The notes below the pieces were generated by a model. It ran no database searches. It saw only the letters and a program-made list of their open reading frames with translations, and had not been told where the DNA came from. From Solirubrobacteraceae bacterium (lineage in GTDB: Bacteria; Actinomycetota; Thermoleophilia; Solirubrobacterales; Solirubrobacteraceae), in NCBI GenBank assembly GCA_025935735.1, contig JAICUS010000003.1, forward strand, positions 1 to 30,887: a stretch of DNA of 30,887 nt, in the 5' to 3' direction. The translations under genes were made by a program, and so were the position numbers. Position 1 is the stretch's first letter, and each line of letters begins with the position of its first letter. Of this stretch, positions 14,662 through 22,500 are shown piece after piece.

Positions 14662-15651
14662 CTCCTTGATCAGCAGCAGCGTGAGGTCCGGACGGCCGAG
14701 CAGCCGCTGCGCGGCGGACGGGTCGAACCACCGCGACAGGCGCTCGTGGGCGTCGGTGACGAGCACGATGAGGTCGGCGGGAAGCTCCTCGCTCGCCGCG
14801 ATGATCGCGTCGGCCGGCCGCCGCTGATCGACCACCGCGCGCACGTCCGGCAGCTCCTCGCGCAGGCCGGCCGCCAGCGATTCGAGCCGGCGGCCGAGCC
14901 CCTCGAGGTCGAGCTCGCGCATGACCGCCGACGTTCCCGGCAGCAGGCGGGAGGTCGGCGGCGAGTCCGGCTCGAGCGCCGCCAGCAGCGTGACCGCGGC
15001 GCCGCACGGCGTGGCGAGCGCGCGCGCCGCCGACAGCGCGGCGTCCACGTCATGGTCGAAGTCGATGGGGACGAGCAGGTTGCGCAGCGCGAAGTCCGCG
15101 CCGTCCGCCTGGCGGACGGTGCGCAGCAGGATCGGGATGCCGCCGCCGCGCAGGATGCGCTCGGCGATCGAGCCCACGAGCCGGGTGCGCAGGTTCGTGC
15201 GCCCGTGCGCGCACATCGCGATCAGGTCCGCGTCGAGCTCGTGCGCGTGCCGGTCGAGCGCCGCCGCGACGTCGCCCACCGGCCGCTCGTGGACGTGGAC
15301 CTCGACGCCGATCCCCTGCCGGCGCAGCTCGCCGGCGAGCCGCTCGAGGTACGCGGCCGCGGACGGCGCGTCGGCGTGATGGGGCTCGCCGTGGACCGTG
15401 GCGGGCGGCTCGCGCTCGAGCACGTGCACGAGCAACAGGCGCGCGCCGAGCGCCCGGGCGAGCGAGCACGCGGCGGGCAGGACGGCCTCGGCCAGGCGCG
15501 AGCCATCGAGCGCGACGAGGATGCGGGTGAACCGAGCACCCCGGATGTCTCCGCCCGCGGACGTATCGCCAAGACTACGCGCCGGTCGTGGTCGTCGACG
15601 CGACCGTCTCGGGTCGCCCGCCGCACACCGAGTAGACGCGGACGCTGTCAT
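14656..15651 (-). CDS. Tandem universal stress protein (two UspA domains)
   Basis: Two UspA-type domains in one chain. The first opens RILVALDGSRLAEAVLPAAC and has the nucleotide-binding loop DLIAMCAHGRTNLRTRLVGS with IAERILRGGGIPILLR. The second opens LRNLLVPIDFDHDVDAALSA and ends with the degenerate DLIVLVTDAHERLSRWF. Such proteins bind ATP or other ligands and aid stress survival. The start is a problem: no ATG/GTG/TTG lies in frame near the domain boundary, and the only in-frame start is ATG 15651, inside the upstream gene and without a ribosome site. A GTG at 15539 with GGAG 9 nt upstream is one base out of frame. One missing C (GCTCGG for GCTCCGG) would restore MLRFTRILVALDGS. Confidence 0.85.
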   Translation of the reverse strand: MTASASTRCAAGDPRRSRRRPRPARSLGDTSAGGDIRGARFTRILVALDGSRLAEAVLPAACSLARALGARLLLVHVLEREPPATVHGEPHHADAPSAAAYLERLAGELRRQGIGVEVHVHERPVGDVAAALDRHAHELDADLIAMCAHGRTNLRTRLVGSIAERILRGGGIPILLRTVRQADGADFALRNLLVPIDFDHDVDAALSAARALATPCGAAVTLLAALEPDSPPTSRLLPGTSAVMRELDLEGLGRRLESLAAGLREELPDVRAVVDQRRPADAIIAASEELPADLIVLVTDAHERLSRWFDPSAAQRLLGRPDLTLLLIKEL

Positions 15652-16966
15652 CCGCGGCGAAGCCCCGCACCGGCCGGCGGTCGGGGTGTCGGCGCAGCCA
15701 GCGGTCGACCTGCGGCCACGGGTCGCCGCCGGCGGCCGGCAGGATCACGAGCCGCGCCGAGCCGAACGCGGCCACGCGGTGCACGGGCCGGTCCAGCGTC
15801 TCCGCCAGGGCGGGCGCGGCCGGCGGCGCGGCGGCGAGCCGGCCGCCGCAGGCCGCCAGGACGCCCGAGCGCTCCAGCCGCACGGCCGCCGCCCGGGCGT
15901 CGGCGAACACCACGGCCTGGTCGCGCACGGCCACCACGTCGACCGCGCAGGCCAGCGCCCAGGGCGCGGCGAGCGCGGCGGCCAGCGCACCCGCCGGCAG
16001 CCAGGCGCGCCGCCGCGCGGCGACCGCTCGCGCGGCCGCCGCCACGCCGCAGGCGCCGACCACGCACAGCACCGCGGCGGCCGGGAGCGAGAAGCGCCCG
16101 AGCCCCGCGTAGCCGGTCACCGCCTGGTAGGCCACGACGCCCACCAGCCCGAGCGCGCCCGCGGTGAGCGCCTGGAACGTCCGCCGGCGCGGCGAGGCCG
16201 CCACGCACGCGTAGACGGCGCCGACGAGCAGCGGCGCGGCCAGCTCGCCCAGCCCGCGCCCCGCGGCGATCGGCGCCGCGTGCGGGCGCCAGGCCTGCCG
16301 GCCCAGCTCCGTGGCCTCGGCCGAGATCTTCGCCAGGTAGCTGCCGTGCCAGGCGTCGCCGGACCCGAGGTAGTCGCCGCCGAACCACAGCAGCGGGACG
16401 GCCGGCAGCGCCACGGCCACGCCCAGCCGCGTCCACCACCCTCCGCGCCACGCGACCCAGACGGCGTACAGGCCCACGAACGGCCACGTCTCGGGCCGCA
16501 GCAGGGCGGCGAGCAGACCGCACAAGAGCGCCTGCCGCGGACGCCCGGCCAGGTGGCGGTCGAGCGCGCCGAGGACCACGGCGATCAGCAGCGGCTCGGA
16601 CGCCCCGAGCTCCATCATCGGCCACAGGCCGCGCAGCAGGACGATCCCCAGCGCCGCCGCCACGGCCGCCCCCCGGCCGCCGAGCCGGTACGCCACCCGC
16701 GCGGCCAGGACCACGGCCAGCAGCCCCGCGGCCCGCGCGAGCACGAGCCACGACCACGGCACCGAGTTCAGAGAGACGAGCGCGAACGCGGTGTCGACCA
16801 GCGCCGGCAGCGGCTTCCACGACGGGTAGCCGAGCGTACTGAACGTGCCGTGGCCGGCCAGCTCGCGGCCCCACAGCACCCAACCCGACGGGTCGAATCC
16901 AGGCGTGCTGGACAACGCCAGGGACGCCACCGCCAGGAGCACGCAGCACACCGTCGCGCGCCGCAT
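15575..16966 (-). CDS. Polytopic membrane protein, probable GT-C-type glycosyltransferase
   Basis: A 463-residue membrane protein with about ten hydrophobic segments and a soluble C-terminal tail of about 130 residues. The N-terminal loop carries acidic and aromatic residues (FDPSGWVLWGRELAGHGTFS, then TLGYPSWKPLPALVDTAFAL), resembling the first periplasmic loop of lipid-linked-sugar glycosyltransferases. No diagnostic motif fixes the substrate, so an arabinosyl/mannosyl transferase role is inference. The start is ATG 16966 rather than 16975, because TAGCAT ends 7 nt before 16966 and includes part of the earlier ATG. It ends just upstream of the stress-protein gene on the same strand. Confidence 0.7.
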   Translation of the reverse strand: MRRATVCCVLLAVASLALSSTPGFDPSGWVLWGRELAGHGTFSTLGYPSWKPLPALVDTAFALVSLNSVPWSWLVLARAAGLLAVVLAARVAYRLGGRGAAVAAALGIVLLRGLWPMMELGASEPLLIAVVLGALDRHLAGRPRQALLCGLLAALLRPETWPFVGLYAVWVAWRGGWWTRLGVAVALPAVPLLWFGGDYLGSGDAWHGSYLAKISAEATELGRQAWRPHAAPIAAGRGLGELAAPLLVGAVYACVAASPRRRTFQALTAGALGLVGVVAYQAVTGYAGLGRFSLPAAAVLCVVGACGVAAAARAVAARRRAWLPAGALAAALAAPWALACAVDVVAVRDQAVVFADARAAAVRLERSGVLAACGGRLAAAPPAAPALAETLDRPVHRVAAFGSARLVILPAAGGDPWPQVDRWLRRHPDRRPVRGFAADDSVRVYSVCGGRPETVASTTTTGA

Positions 16967-16973
16967 CGCGCCC

Positions 16974-16979
16974 ATGCTA
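16974..16979 (-). promoter_or_regulatory. -10 box for the GT-C-like gene
   Basis: TAGCAT on the minus strand, 7 nt before ATG 16966. The box consumes the upstream in-frame ATG (16975), which therefore cannot be the start on the main transcript. Confidence 0.55.
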
Positions 16980-17034
16980 GGTCGCGACGGGGAGCGCTCG
17001 ATGAGCCGCGCCGCTCAGCCCATGGCGCGAGCGC

Positions 17035-17226
17035 TCATCCGGGGTGCTGACTGCGCGGAGCGGCCCGGCGGGTGCCGGTGCGCTTCTCGCCGGCCTGCTG
17101 GCGGCGCTCGGCCGCCTCGTCCTTGAGCCGCTGCTGCGTGGCCGCGAACTCGGCGCTCCGCTCCGCCGGCGAGGCCGCGCGCGGCCGGGGCTGGCGCGGG
17201 AAGGATGAATTCGGCGGCGTCGGCAT
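17035..17226 (-). CDS. Small charged protein
   Basis: A 63-residue protein. A Pro/Ser/Arg-rich N-terminus (PTPPNSSFPRQPRPRAASPA) is followed by a charged helix (ERSAEFAATQQRLKDEAAER) and a basic tail. The AGAGG purine run about 9 nt before the ATG, with another AAGGAG further upstream, supports the start. A TAGGCTTGAAG promoter-like box lies about 90 nt upstream. No cysteine, membrane segment or recognised family. It is the same kind of tiny charged protein as those at 11796, 12009 and 12449. Confidence 0.6.
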   Translation of the reverse strand: MPTPPNSSFPRQPRPRAASPAERSAEFAATQQRLKDEAAERRQQAGEKRTGTRRAAPRSQHPG

Positions 17227-17314
17227 CGCGACGGTCCTCTCACTCCTTCGTTTGGAATTGCGTCGCGCGCAAGGTGAAGGAGGGGTGGCGCTCACGTGCG
17301 ACGGGCTGGCTTCA

Positions 17315-17320
17315 AGCCTA
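17315..17320 (-). promoter_or_regulatory. Candidate -10 box for the gene at 17035-17226
   Basis: TAGGCT in the context TAGGCTTGAAG, close to TACGCTTGAGA at 12382-12387. The leader would be about 85 nt. It lies in the 126-nt gap after the flippase-like gene. Confidence 0.35.
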
Positions 17321-17352
17321 CAGCGGGCCGGGCGGACCGGCGCCGCTCGCGG

Positions 17353-18291
17353 TCAGGCCACGGTCGCGTCGGCCGGCCGCGGGGCGCCGCCGCGCAGGTG
17401 TGCCCACAGCCCGTCCAGCCCCGCCCAGACGATGAAGGTCAGCGCGCCCATGATCCCCGTCGCGGTCATGAGCAGGCCCGCCGCGGCGGAGGTGGCCACG
17501 CCGTCGTGGCCGAGGATCAGCACCGCCGCCGCCGCGCCCACGGCGGGCCCGACCGGCAGCTGGCCGAGCGTGACGACGGCGATCAGCACCGCGATCGCGT
17601 CGAAGAAGGACGCGTCGACGCCGACCGCGTGCAGCAGCAGCCAGTTGCGCAGGATCTGGGCGAAGACGGCCACGAGCACCCAGGCGACCACCCGGCCGCC
17701 GCCGCGGGCGCTGCGGATCACGGCCAGGCCGCGCCAGAGCTCGCGGCCCGTGCACAGCGCGAGCCGCCGCAGCCCGGCGCCGCCGACGATGACCAGGCCG
17801 GCGGCGATGATCGGCGACCACCACGGCAGCCCCAGCGGGCCGACGAGCGTGAAGGACGTGAGGGCGGCGAGCGCGGCCTCGACGGCGAGGATCGGCAGCT
17901 CGGCGGCGATCAGCGTCGGCACCTGCGGGCAGAGCGCCGGGCTGAAGCGGCGCAGGGCGACGATCCGCACCGCCGCGCCGAGCTGGCCGTTGAGCAGGCT
18001 GCCGAGAACCTGCGCGCTGGACGCCCGGAACAGCGTGCGCCGGCGGACGCGGCCGCCCGCGGCGGCGATCGTCAGGTGCCACGCCTCTGCGCGCGAGAGA
18101 AGCGCCACGACCTGCAGCACGGCGGCGAGGGTCAAGGTCCACCACGGTGCGCTGGTGAGCGCGGTGGCGAGCTCGCCCCGGCGCGCGGACAGCAGCGCGG
18201 TGAGCAGGATCACGCTGGCCAGCGCGCCGACCACGCCCACGACGAGGCGGTGGCGCCGCGCAAAGCGCCGCAGACCTGCGATGACGGTCAC
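17353..18291 (-). CDS. Integral membrane protein, lysylphosphatidylglycerol synthase TM/UPF0104 family
   Basis: A 312-residue protein with about eight hydrophobic segments, beginning with a basic helix (IAGLRRFARRHRL) then LVVGVVGALASVILLTALLS. The family pattern shows in RASSAQVLGSLLNGQLGAAV and in the late loop LGQLPVGPAVGAAAAVLILG, the counterpart of the glycine-rich loop in MprF/AglD-like flippase domains. It is shorter and more diverged than the relative at 4200-5309. The GTG at 18291 sits where the basic N-terminus begins, but no good ribosome site is visible. The likely role is lipid or lipid-linked substrate translocation; the substrate is unknown. Confidence 0.75.
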   Translation of the reverse strand: MTVIAGLRRFARRHRLVVGVVGALASVILLTALLSARRGELATALTSAPWWTLTLAAVLQVVALLSRAEAWHLTIAAAGGRVRRRTLFRASSAQVLGSLLNGQLGAAVRIVALRRFSPALCPQVPTLIAAELPILAVEAALAALTSFTLVGPLGLPWWSPIIAAGLVIVGGAGLRRLALCTGRELWRGLAVIRSARGGGRVVAWVLVAVFAQILRNWLLLHAVGVDASFFDAIAVLIAVVTLGQLPVGPAVGAAAAVLILGHDGVATSAAAGLLMTATGIMGALTFIVWAGLDGLWAHLRGGAPRPADATVA

Positions 18292-18427
18292 CTGTGGGTA
18301 CGTCCTCCTCCGAGCTCCTGCCAGACCGCGACGCGTCAGGGAGCTCCGAGGGACCTGGCAGCGACCGAGCCGCTGCGGTAGCCGGCTGCCCCACAGGCTA
18401 CCCGGTCGACCCAACCACGAGACGCAG

Positions 18428-19102
18428 TCAGTACGGGACGCGTGCGGCGCCGCACAGAAAGCCCATGAACTCCCCGGCCTCGCCGCACAGCCCGAGGAAG
18501 CGCGACAGGAACCCGCTCGCGGTGGCCTCGGACTCGCTCAGCGCGGCGTTCGCGATGAAGTCCTTGCGCTTGAGCTCCTCGATCAGCGGGTGCTCGGGGT
18601 CGAAGCCCGCGGGCGGGCGCTTGAGCGCCTCGCCGCCCAGGCGGAAGGTCTGCCGGAACGCCGGGTCCTCGGCGACCCCCTGCCAGCGGGCCGGACGGGT
18701 GGCGATCGAGGTGCGGATCGCGTGCAGCGTGTCGCGCTCCGGGTGCCACAGCCCGCAGGCCATGAACACGCTGCCCGGCTCGAGGTGCAGGTAGAAACCG
18801 GGCGCGTGCACGTCCTTGTTGCGCTCGTGGCGGAACTGGATGCCGACGTGGGTCTTGTACGGCGCCTTGTCCTTGGAGAAGCGCGTGTCGCGGTAGATGC
18901 GGAACAGCGAGCCGGCGAAGTGGGCGCTGACCTCGCCCGGGAACCGCAGTTCGGCGTCCTCGACGAACGCGAGCGCCGGCTCCTGCACCTCGGCCACGTA
19001 GCGCGGCTTGTTGGCCGCGAACCACTCGCGGTCGTTGTGGGCCGCGAGCTCGCGCAGGAACGCGAAGAGCTCAGGGGAGAAGCAGGGTTCCTCGGGGGTC
19101 AC
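18428..19102 (-). CDS. DUF2461 (TIGR02453 family) protein
   Basis: A 224-residue member of a widespread family of unknown function. Diagnostic segments are FSPELFAFLRELAAHNDREW and FAANKPRYVAEVQEPALAFV near the N-terminus, LFRIYRDTRFSKDKAPYKTH in the middle, then GFYLHLEPGSVFMACGLWHP and EELKRKDFIANAALSE. The protein is soluble and near the usual family length. The GTG at 19102 overlaps the stop of the dipeptidase gene (GTGA). It is the last gene of the operon that starts at 21883. Confidence 0.88.
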   Translation of the reverse strand: MTPEEPCFSPELFAFLRELAAHNDREWFAANKPRYVAEVQEPALAFVEDAELRFPGEVSAHFAGSLFRIYRDTRFSKDKAPYKTHVGIQFRHERNKDVHAPGFYLHLEPGSVFMACGLWHPERDTLHAIRTSIATRPARWQGVAEDPAFRQTFRLGGEALKRPPAGFDPEHPLIEELKRKDFIANAALSESEATASGFLSRFLGLCGEAGEFMGFLCGAARVPY

Positions 19103-20118
19103 CAGACGGTCTCCAGCACGCGCCGCCAATTGTCCCAGGCGATCGCCTCGAGCTCCGGCTCGCTGAACCCGGCGGCGCGCAGCGCGTCCAGCAGCCGCGG
19201 CAGCCCGCTCACGTCAGCCAGCTCCGCGGGGATCGTGGCGCCGTCGAAGTCGGAGCCCAGCCCGACGTGCGCGACGCCGATCCGGTCGGCGACGTAGCGC
19301 GCGTGGGCGGCGATCGCCGACAGCGGCGTGTCGGCGTCGTTGGCGCCGTCGGCGCGGATGAACGGCACGGCGTACACGATGCCCACGAGGCCGCCCGACG
19401 CGCCGACGGCGTCGAGCTGGGCGTCGGTCAGGTTGCGGCTCACCGGACACAGCGCGTGCGCCGCGGTGTGCGAGACGATCAGCGGCGCGAGGTCCAGCCG
19501 GGCGACGTCCCAGAAGCCGGCCTCGTTGAGGTGGCTGAGGTCGACGGCGATGCCCAGCTCGGCGCAGGCCCGCACCAGCGCCACGCCCGCCGGCGTCAGC
19601 CCGGGGCCGTGGTCGCCGGTGGACGGGTAGGCGAACGGCACGCCGTGGCCGAACGCGTTGTGCCGGCTGTGCACGGGGCCCAGCGAGCGCAGCCCGGCGG
19701 CGTGCCAGAACGGCAGCGTCTCGAGCTCCGGGTCGATCGCCTCGGCGCCCTCCAGGTGCGCGACCGCGGCCAGCACACCCTGCTCGCGCGCAGCGTCGAG
19801 CTCCCCGGCGGCGCGGACGACGCGCAGGTGCCCCTCGCGCTCCAGGCGCAGCAGCCGCGCGAGCGTCCGGGCGGCGTGCGGCGCGGCGATCGCCTCGCCG
19901 ATCGGCCGCGAGACCTCGATGAAGTACCCGCCCGGTCCGGCGTCGTCCAGCAGCCCGGTGGCGCCGGGCGTGCGCGTGTAACAGGCGAAGATGCCGCCGC
20001 CCAGCCCGCCCACTTGCGCGCGCGGCAGGTCGACGTGGCCGCCGTCGCGACCGGTCGCGAACCGGTCGGCGTCCGCGCGGGTGAGCGTGTCGTTGTGGCC
20101 GTCGAAGATCGTCAGCAT
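19099..20118 (-). CDS. Membrane-dipeptidase family (M19) metallopeptidase
   Basis: A 339-residue zinc enzyme of the renal-dipeptidase fold, a TIM barrel that cleaves dipeptides including those with D-residues. Metal ligands are visible: H8 and D10 in FDGHNDTLT, the bridging Glu in VAHLEGAEAI, and the histidine motif LIVSHTAAHALCPVSRNLTD. The Asp near the C-terminus lies in HVGLGSDFDGATIP. There is no signal peptide, so it is probably cytoplasmic. The ATG overlaps the DUF488 stop by 7 nt (ATGCTGA). Bacterial members act on dipeptides from peptidoglycan or on modified amino acids; the operon partner P450 suggests a secondary-metabolite or detoxification role, which is inference. Confidence 0.92.
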   Translation of the reverse strand: MLTIFDGHNDTLTRADADRFATGRDGGHVDLPRAQVGGLGGGIFACYTRTPGATGLLDDAGPGGYFIEVSRPIGEAIAAPHAARTLARLLRLEREGHLRVVRAAGELDAAREQGVLAAVAHLEGAEAIDPELETLPFWHAAGLRSLGPVHSRHNAFGHGVPFAYPSTGDHGPGLTPAGVALVRACAELGIAVDLSHLNEAGFWDVARLDLAPLIVSHTAAHALCPVSRNLTDAQLDAVGASGGLVGIVYAVPFIRADGANDADTPLSAIAAHARYVADRIGVAHVGLGSDFDGATIPAELADVSGLPRLLDALRAAGFSEPELEAIAWDNWRRVLETVW

Positions 20119-20645
20119 GCGGGCAGCAGTGTGCCCTGGGCGGGCGGATAGAGGATCGTCGCGTCCGGCTGGACGACCGCGAAGTCCGGCAGCTCGTGCT
20201 CGCTGAGGCGGCCGTCGGGGCCGATGTGGCAGACGGTCCAGCCGAGGGCGGTCAACCGGTCGGCGATCAGCCGGCGGTGGCAGCGCCACCACGGCGCCTC
20301 GGCGCACATCACCGCCGCCGGGCGCTCGGCGGCCAGCGCCAGCAGCTCGGCCAGGCCCGCCCCGAACTCCGGGGTCAGCGCGTAGTCGGCGTAGCCGCGG
20401 AACGCCGGGTGCTCCCAGCCGCCGTTGGGCGAGTCCGGCCGCGGCGGCCGCCGGCCGCCCAGCGCGGGCAGGTGGCGGTAGTCGATCTCGCGCGCCTCGC
20501 GCAGCGACTCCAGGTTGAACTGCGGATGCCGGCGCGAGCGGGGAAACCTGCGGACGTCGACCAGGCGCGTGACGCCGTGGGTCGCCAGGAGCGCCAGCAG
20601 CTCCTCCAGCGAGTGCGTCGAGTGCCCGACGGTATACGCGCGCAC
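20112..20645 (-). CDS. DUF488 family protein
   Basis: A 177-residue protein of the DUF488 family. Signatures are YTVGHSTHSLEELLALLATH at the N-terminus, RLVDVRRFPRSRRHPQFNLE, YRHLPALGGRR, the GYADYALTPEF segment, and VMCAEAPWWRCHRRLIADRL with two Cys and a His that could bind metal or act in catalysis. The family is unassigned biochemically. The GTG overlaps the last base of the P450 stop (TAGTG), and the dipeptidase starts within its own end, so its level is tied to both neighbours. Confidence 0.9.
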   Translation of the reverse strand: MRAYTVGHSTHSLEELLALLATHGVTRLVDVRRFPRSRRHPQFNLESLREAREIDYRHLPALGGRRPPRPDSPNGGWEHPAFRGYADYALTPEFGAGLAELLALAAERPAAVMCAEAPWWRCHRRLIADRLTALGWTVCHIGPDGRLSEHELPDFAVVQPDATILYPPAQGTLLPAC

Positions 20646-21883
20646 TAGCGACCGTGCACGACGACCCGGGTGCCGTGCCGCGGCGAGAAGGTGACGTTGC
20701 GCCGGGCCACCCGCTCGCGCCGGCGGCTCGCGGGCCGCAGCGCGAAGCGCGTGAGCACCTCGTCGAGCACCGTGCGCATCTCGAGCTCGGCGAACGCCGC
20801 GCCGATGCAGCGCCGCACGCCGCCGCCGAACGGCAGCCAGGTGTAGGTCGCCGGCGGGCGCTCGAGGAACCGCTCCGGCCGGAACGCGTAGGGCTCCGGG
20901 TAGTCCTGCGGGCGCGTGTGCGCGAGCCAGATCGCGGGCGTCACGTCCGTCCCGGCCGGCAGCGACACGCCGTCGACGACGAGGTCTGAGGTCAGCCGCC
21001 GGCCGGCGAGCGGCACGACCGGGCGCAGCCGCAGCGACTCCGAGACGACCGCGCGCAGGTAGGGCTCCCCCTCCGCCCGGGCGCGCTCGGCCACGGCCGG
21101 GTGATGGGCCAGCAGGTCGAGCGCCCAGGCCAGGCCGGTCGCGGTCGTCTCGTGGCCGGCGAGCAGCAGCGTCATCAGCTGGTCGCGCACCTCCCCGTCG
21201 TCCATGCCGGCGGCGACGAGCTCCGAGCAGATGTCGTCGCCCGGCGCGCGGCGGCGGCGGGCCACCTCGGCGAGCAGCCGCGCGTCGATCTCGCGCGCCA
21301 TCTCGCGCAGGCGCTCCAGCGGCCGCCGGCGCCCGAACATCACCGAGATCTGCAGGCCCATCGAGGTGGTGGTGGCGAGCAGGTCGCGCAGCAGGGTCTG
21401 CAGGTGGCGGTCGTCGGCCACGCCGAACACGGCGCGCAGGATCACCTCGAGCGTGATCGTCTGCATGCTCGGATGCACCGGGAACGCGGCGCCCTCGGGC
21501 CAGCGGTCCAGCTCGCGCGCCGCCGCCGCGCGCATCACGGGCTCGTAGCGGCGCATCCGGTCGCCGTGGAACGGCGGCAGCATCACCTTGCGCGCCGACA
21601 GGTGCGCCTCGCCCTCCAGGACCAGCAGCGACCGCGGGCCGACCAGCGGCTGCAGCGTCACCGTCCGGCCGGGCGGCAGCCCGTGCCCCCGCTCGCCGTA
21701 CAGCGCACGGATGACGTCCGGCCGCGACACCATCACCAGCGGCGTCCGGAACCCCTGGAACATGACGCTGAACACGTCCCCGTAGCGGTGCCGGCAATCC
21801 TCGAGGAAGCGGATCGGCCGGGCCACCCAGCGCGCGGTCTGCAGGACGGGCGACTCGGTGGGGCCGGCGGGGAGGGCGGTCAC
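20645..21883 (-). CDS. Cytochrome P450
   Basis: A 412-residue haem monooxygenase. Landmarks in order: I-helix oxygen-binding motif LLAGHETTATG, the K-helix ExxR as ESLRLRP, the meander ending RPERFLERPP, and the haem loop FGGGVRRCIG with thiolate ligand C359. There is no membrane anchor, as usual for bacterial P450s. No ferredoxin or reductase gene is adjacent, so electron partners lie elsewhere. The start is GTG 21883, with TACGGT exactly 6 nt upstream. It is the first gene of a four-gene overlapped operon. The substrate cannot be predicted. Confidence 0.95.
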   Translation of the reverse strand: MTALPAGPTESPVLQTARWVARPIRFLEDCRHRYGDVFSVMFQGFRTPLVMVSRPDVIRALYGERGHGLPPGRTVTLQPLVGPRSLLVLEGEAHLSARKVMLPPFHGDRMRRYEPVMRAAAARELDRWPEGAAFPVHPSMQTITLEVILRAVFGVADDRHLQTLLRDLLATTTSMGLQISVMFGRRRPLERLREMAREIDARLLAEVARRRRAPGDDICSELVAAGMDDGEVRDQLMTLLLAGHETTATGLAWALDLLAHHPAVAERARAEGEPYLRAVVSESLRLRPVVPLAGRRLTSDLVVDGVSLPAGTDVTPAIWLAHTRPQDYPEPYAFRPERFLERPPATYTWLPFGGGVRRCIGAAFAELEMRTVLDEVLTRFALRPASRRRERVARRNVTFSPRHGTRVVVHGR

Positions 21884-21889
21884 GCACCG

Positions 21890-21895
21890 ACCGTA
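21890..21895 (-). promoter_or_regulatory. -10 box for the P450 operon
   Basis: TACGGT on the minus strand, 6 nt before the GTG at 21883. It is the only promoter-like element seen before the four overlapped genes down to 18428. Confidence 0.55.
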
Positions 21896-21904
21896 CCGTG
21901 TTGA

Positions 21905-21933
21905 TTGACCTCCACGCACGGGTCTGGCAGGCT
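21905..21933 (+). promoter_or_regulatory. Candidate sigma-70-type promoter for the LVIVD/copper cluster
   Basis: TTGACC (21905-21910), a 17-nt spacer and CAGGCT (21928-21933). Transcription would begin near 21940, leaving a leader of about 60 nt with a purine-rich ribosome site before the signal-peptide coding sequence at 22000-22006. Confidence 0.45.
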
Positions 21934-22005
21934 CCTCCCGGGCCTCTCATGAGGCTTGGGTCCGCGTTTTCGAGGGGAAGGCCGAGGAGGGGAAGGGCAT
22001 TGCGG

Positions 22006-22218
22006 GTGAACTCGCGCTTGGTGGCCGTGGTGGCCGCCGCGGTCGTGCCGTTGTGTCTCGCGACGGGGGCACGGGCCGACGGCCCGCCGATTCCGCTCGG
22101 GCCCGTCACGGCCGCGACCGTCGCGCAGCTGCAGGCACGGGCGAGCGCGCTCGACGACGCCGCCGCGCAGGCCGCGCGGGACGCCGCCACCGCGGGCGTC
22201 GCGCACGACCAGGCCTAG
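22006..22218 (+). pseudogene. Signal-peptide fragment of the LVIVD protein, ended by TAG
   Basis: This short frame encodes a typical export signal (NSRLVAVVAAAVVPLCLATG then ARADGPP) and the beginning of an alanine-rich helix. It stops at TAG 22216-22218. The same frame continues without interruption to 24297, and both sides of the TAG are alanine-rich helix with the same codon bias. The parsimonious reading is one exported protein with a nonsense change, for example GAG to TAG. The start may be TTG 22000 or GTG 22006; AGGAGGGGAAGG precedes both. Confidence 0.7.
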
Positions 22219-22500
22219 GCCGCCGCAACGGAGGCCGCGGACAGGGCCGGGCAGACCAACGACCCGGCGGACATCGCCGCCGCCGCGGCGGCCTCAGCGG
22301 CGCAGGCGGCGGCGCCGACCGCGTTCGCCGCCAAGTCGGCGGACGCCGCCAAGGCCCAGGCGGCCGCCACCGACGCCGACACCAGCGCCACGCGCGAGGC
22401 CGCCTCGCTCGCCCGCAAGAGCAGCGGCACCGCCGCCGAGGGCACGTCGGAGATCCCGGAGACCGACCCGTTCCCGGACAACGCCGAGCACAGCCCCAAC

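Noticed and set aside
16890..16910. tRNA T-loop-like GGTCGAATCC
   Set aside because: No acceptor or anticodon stems can be built around it, and it lies within the GT-C-like coding sequence.
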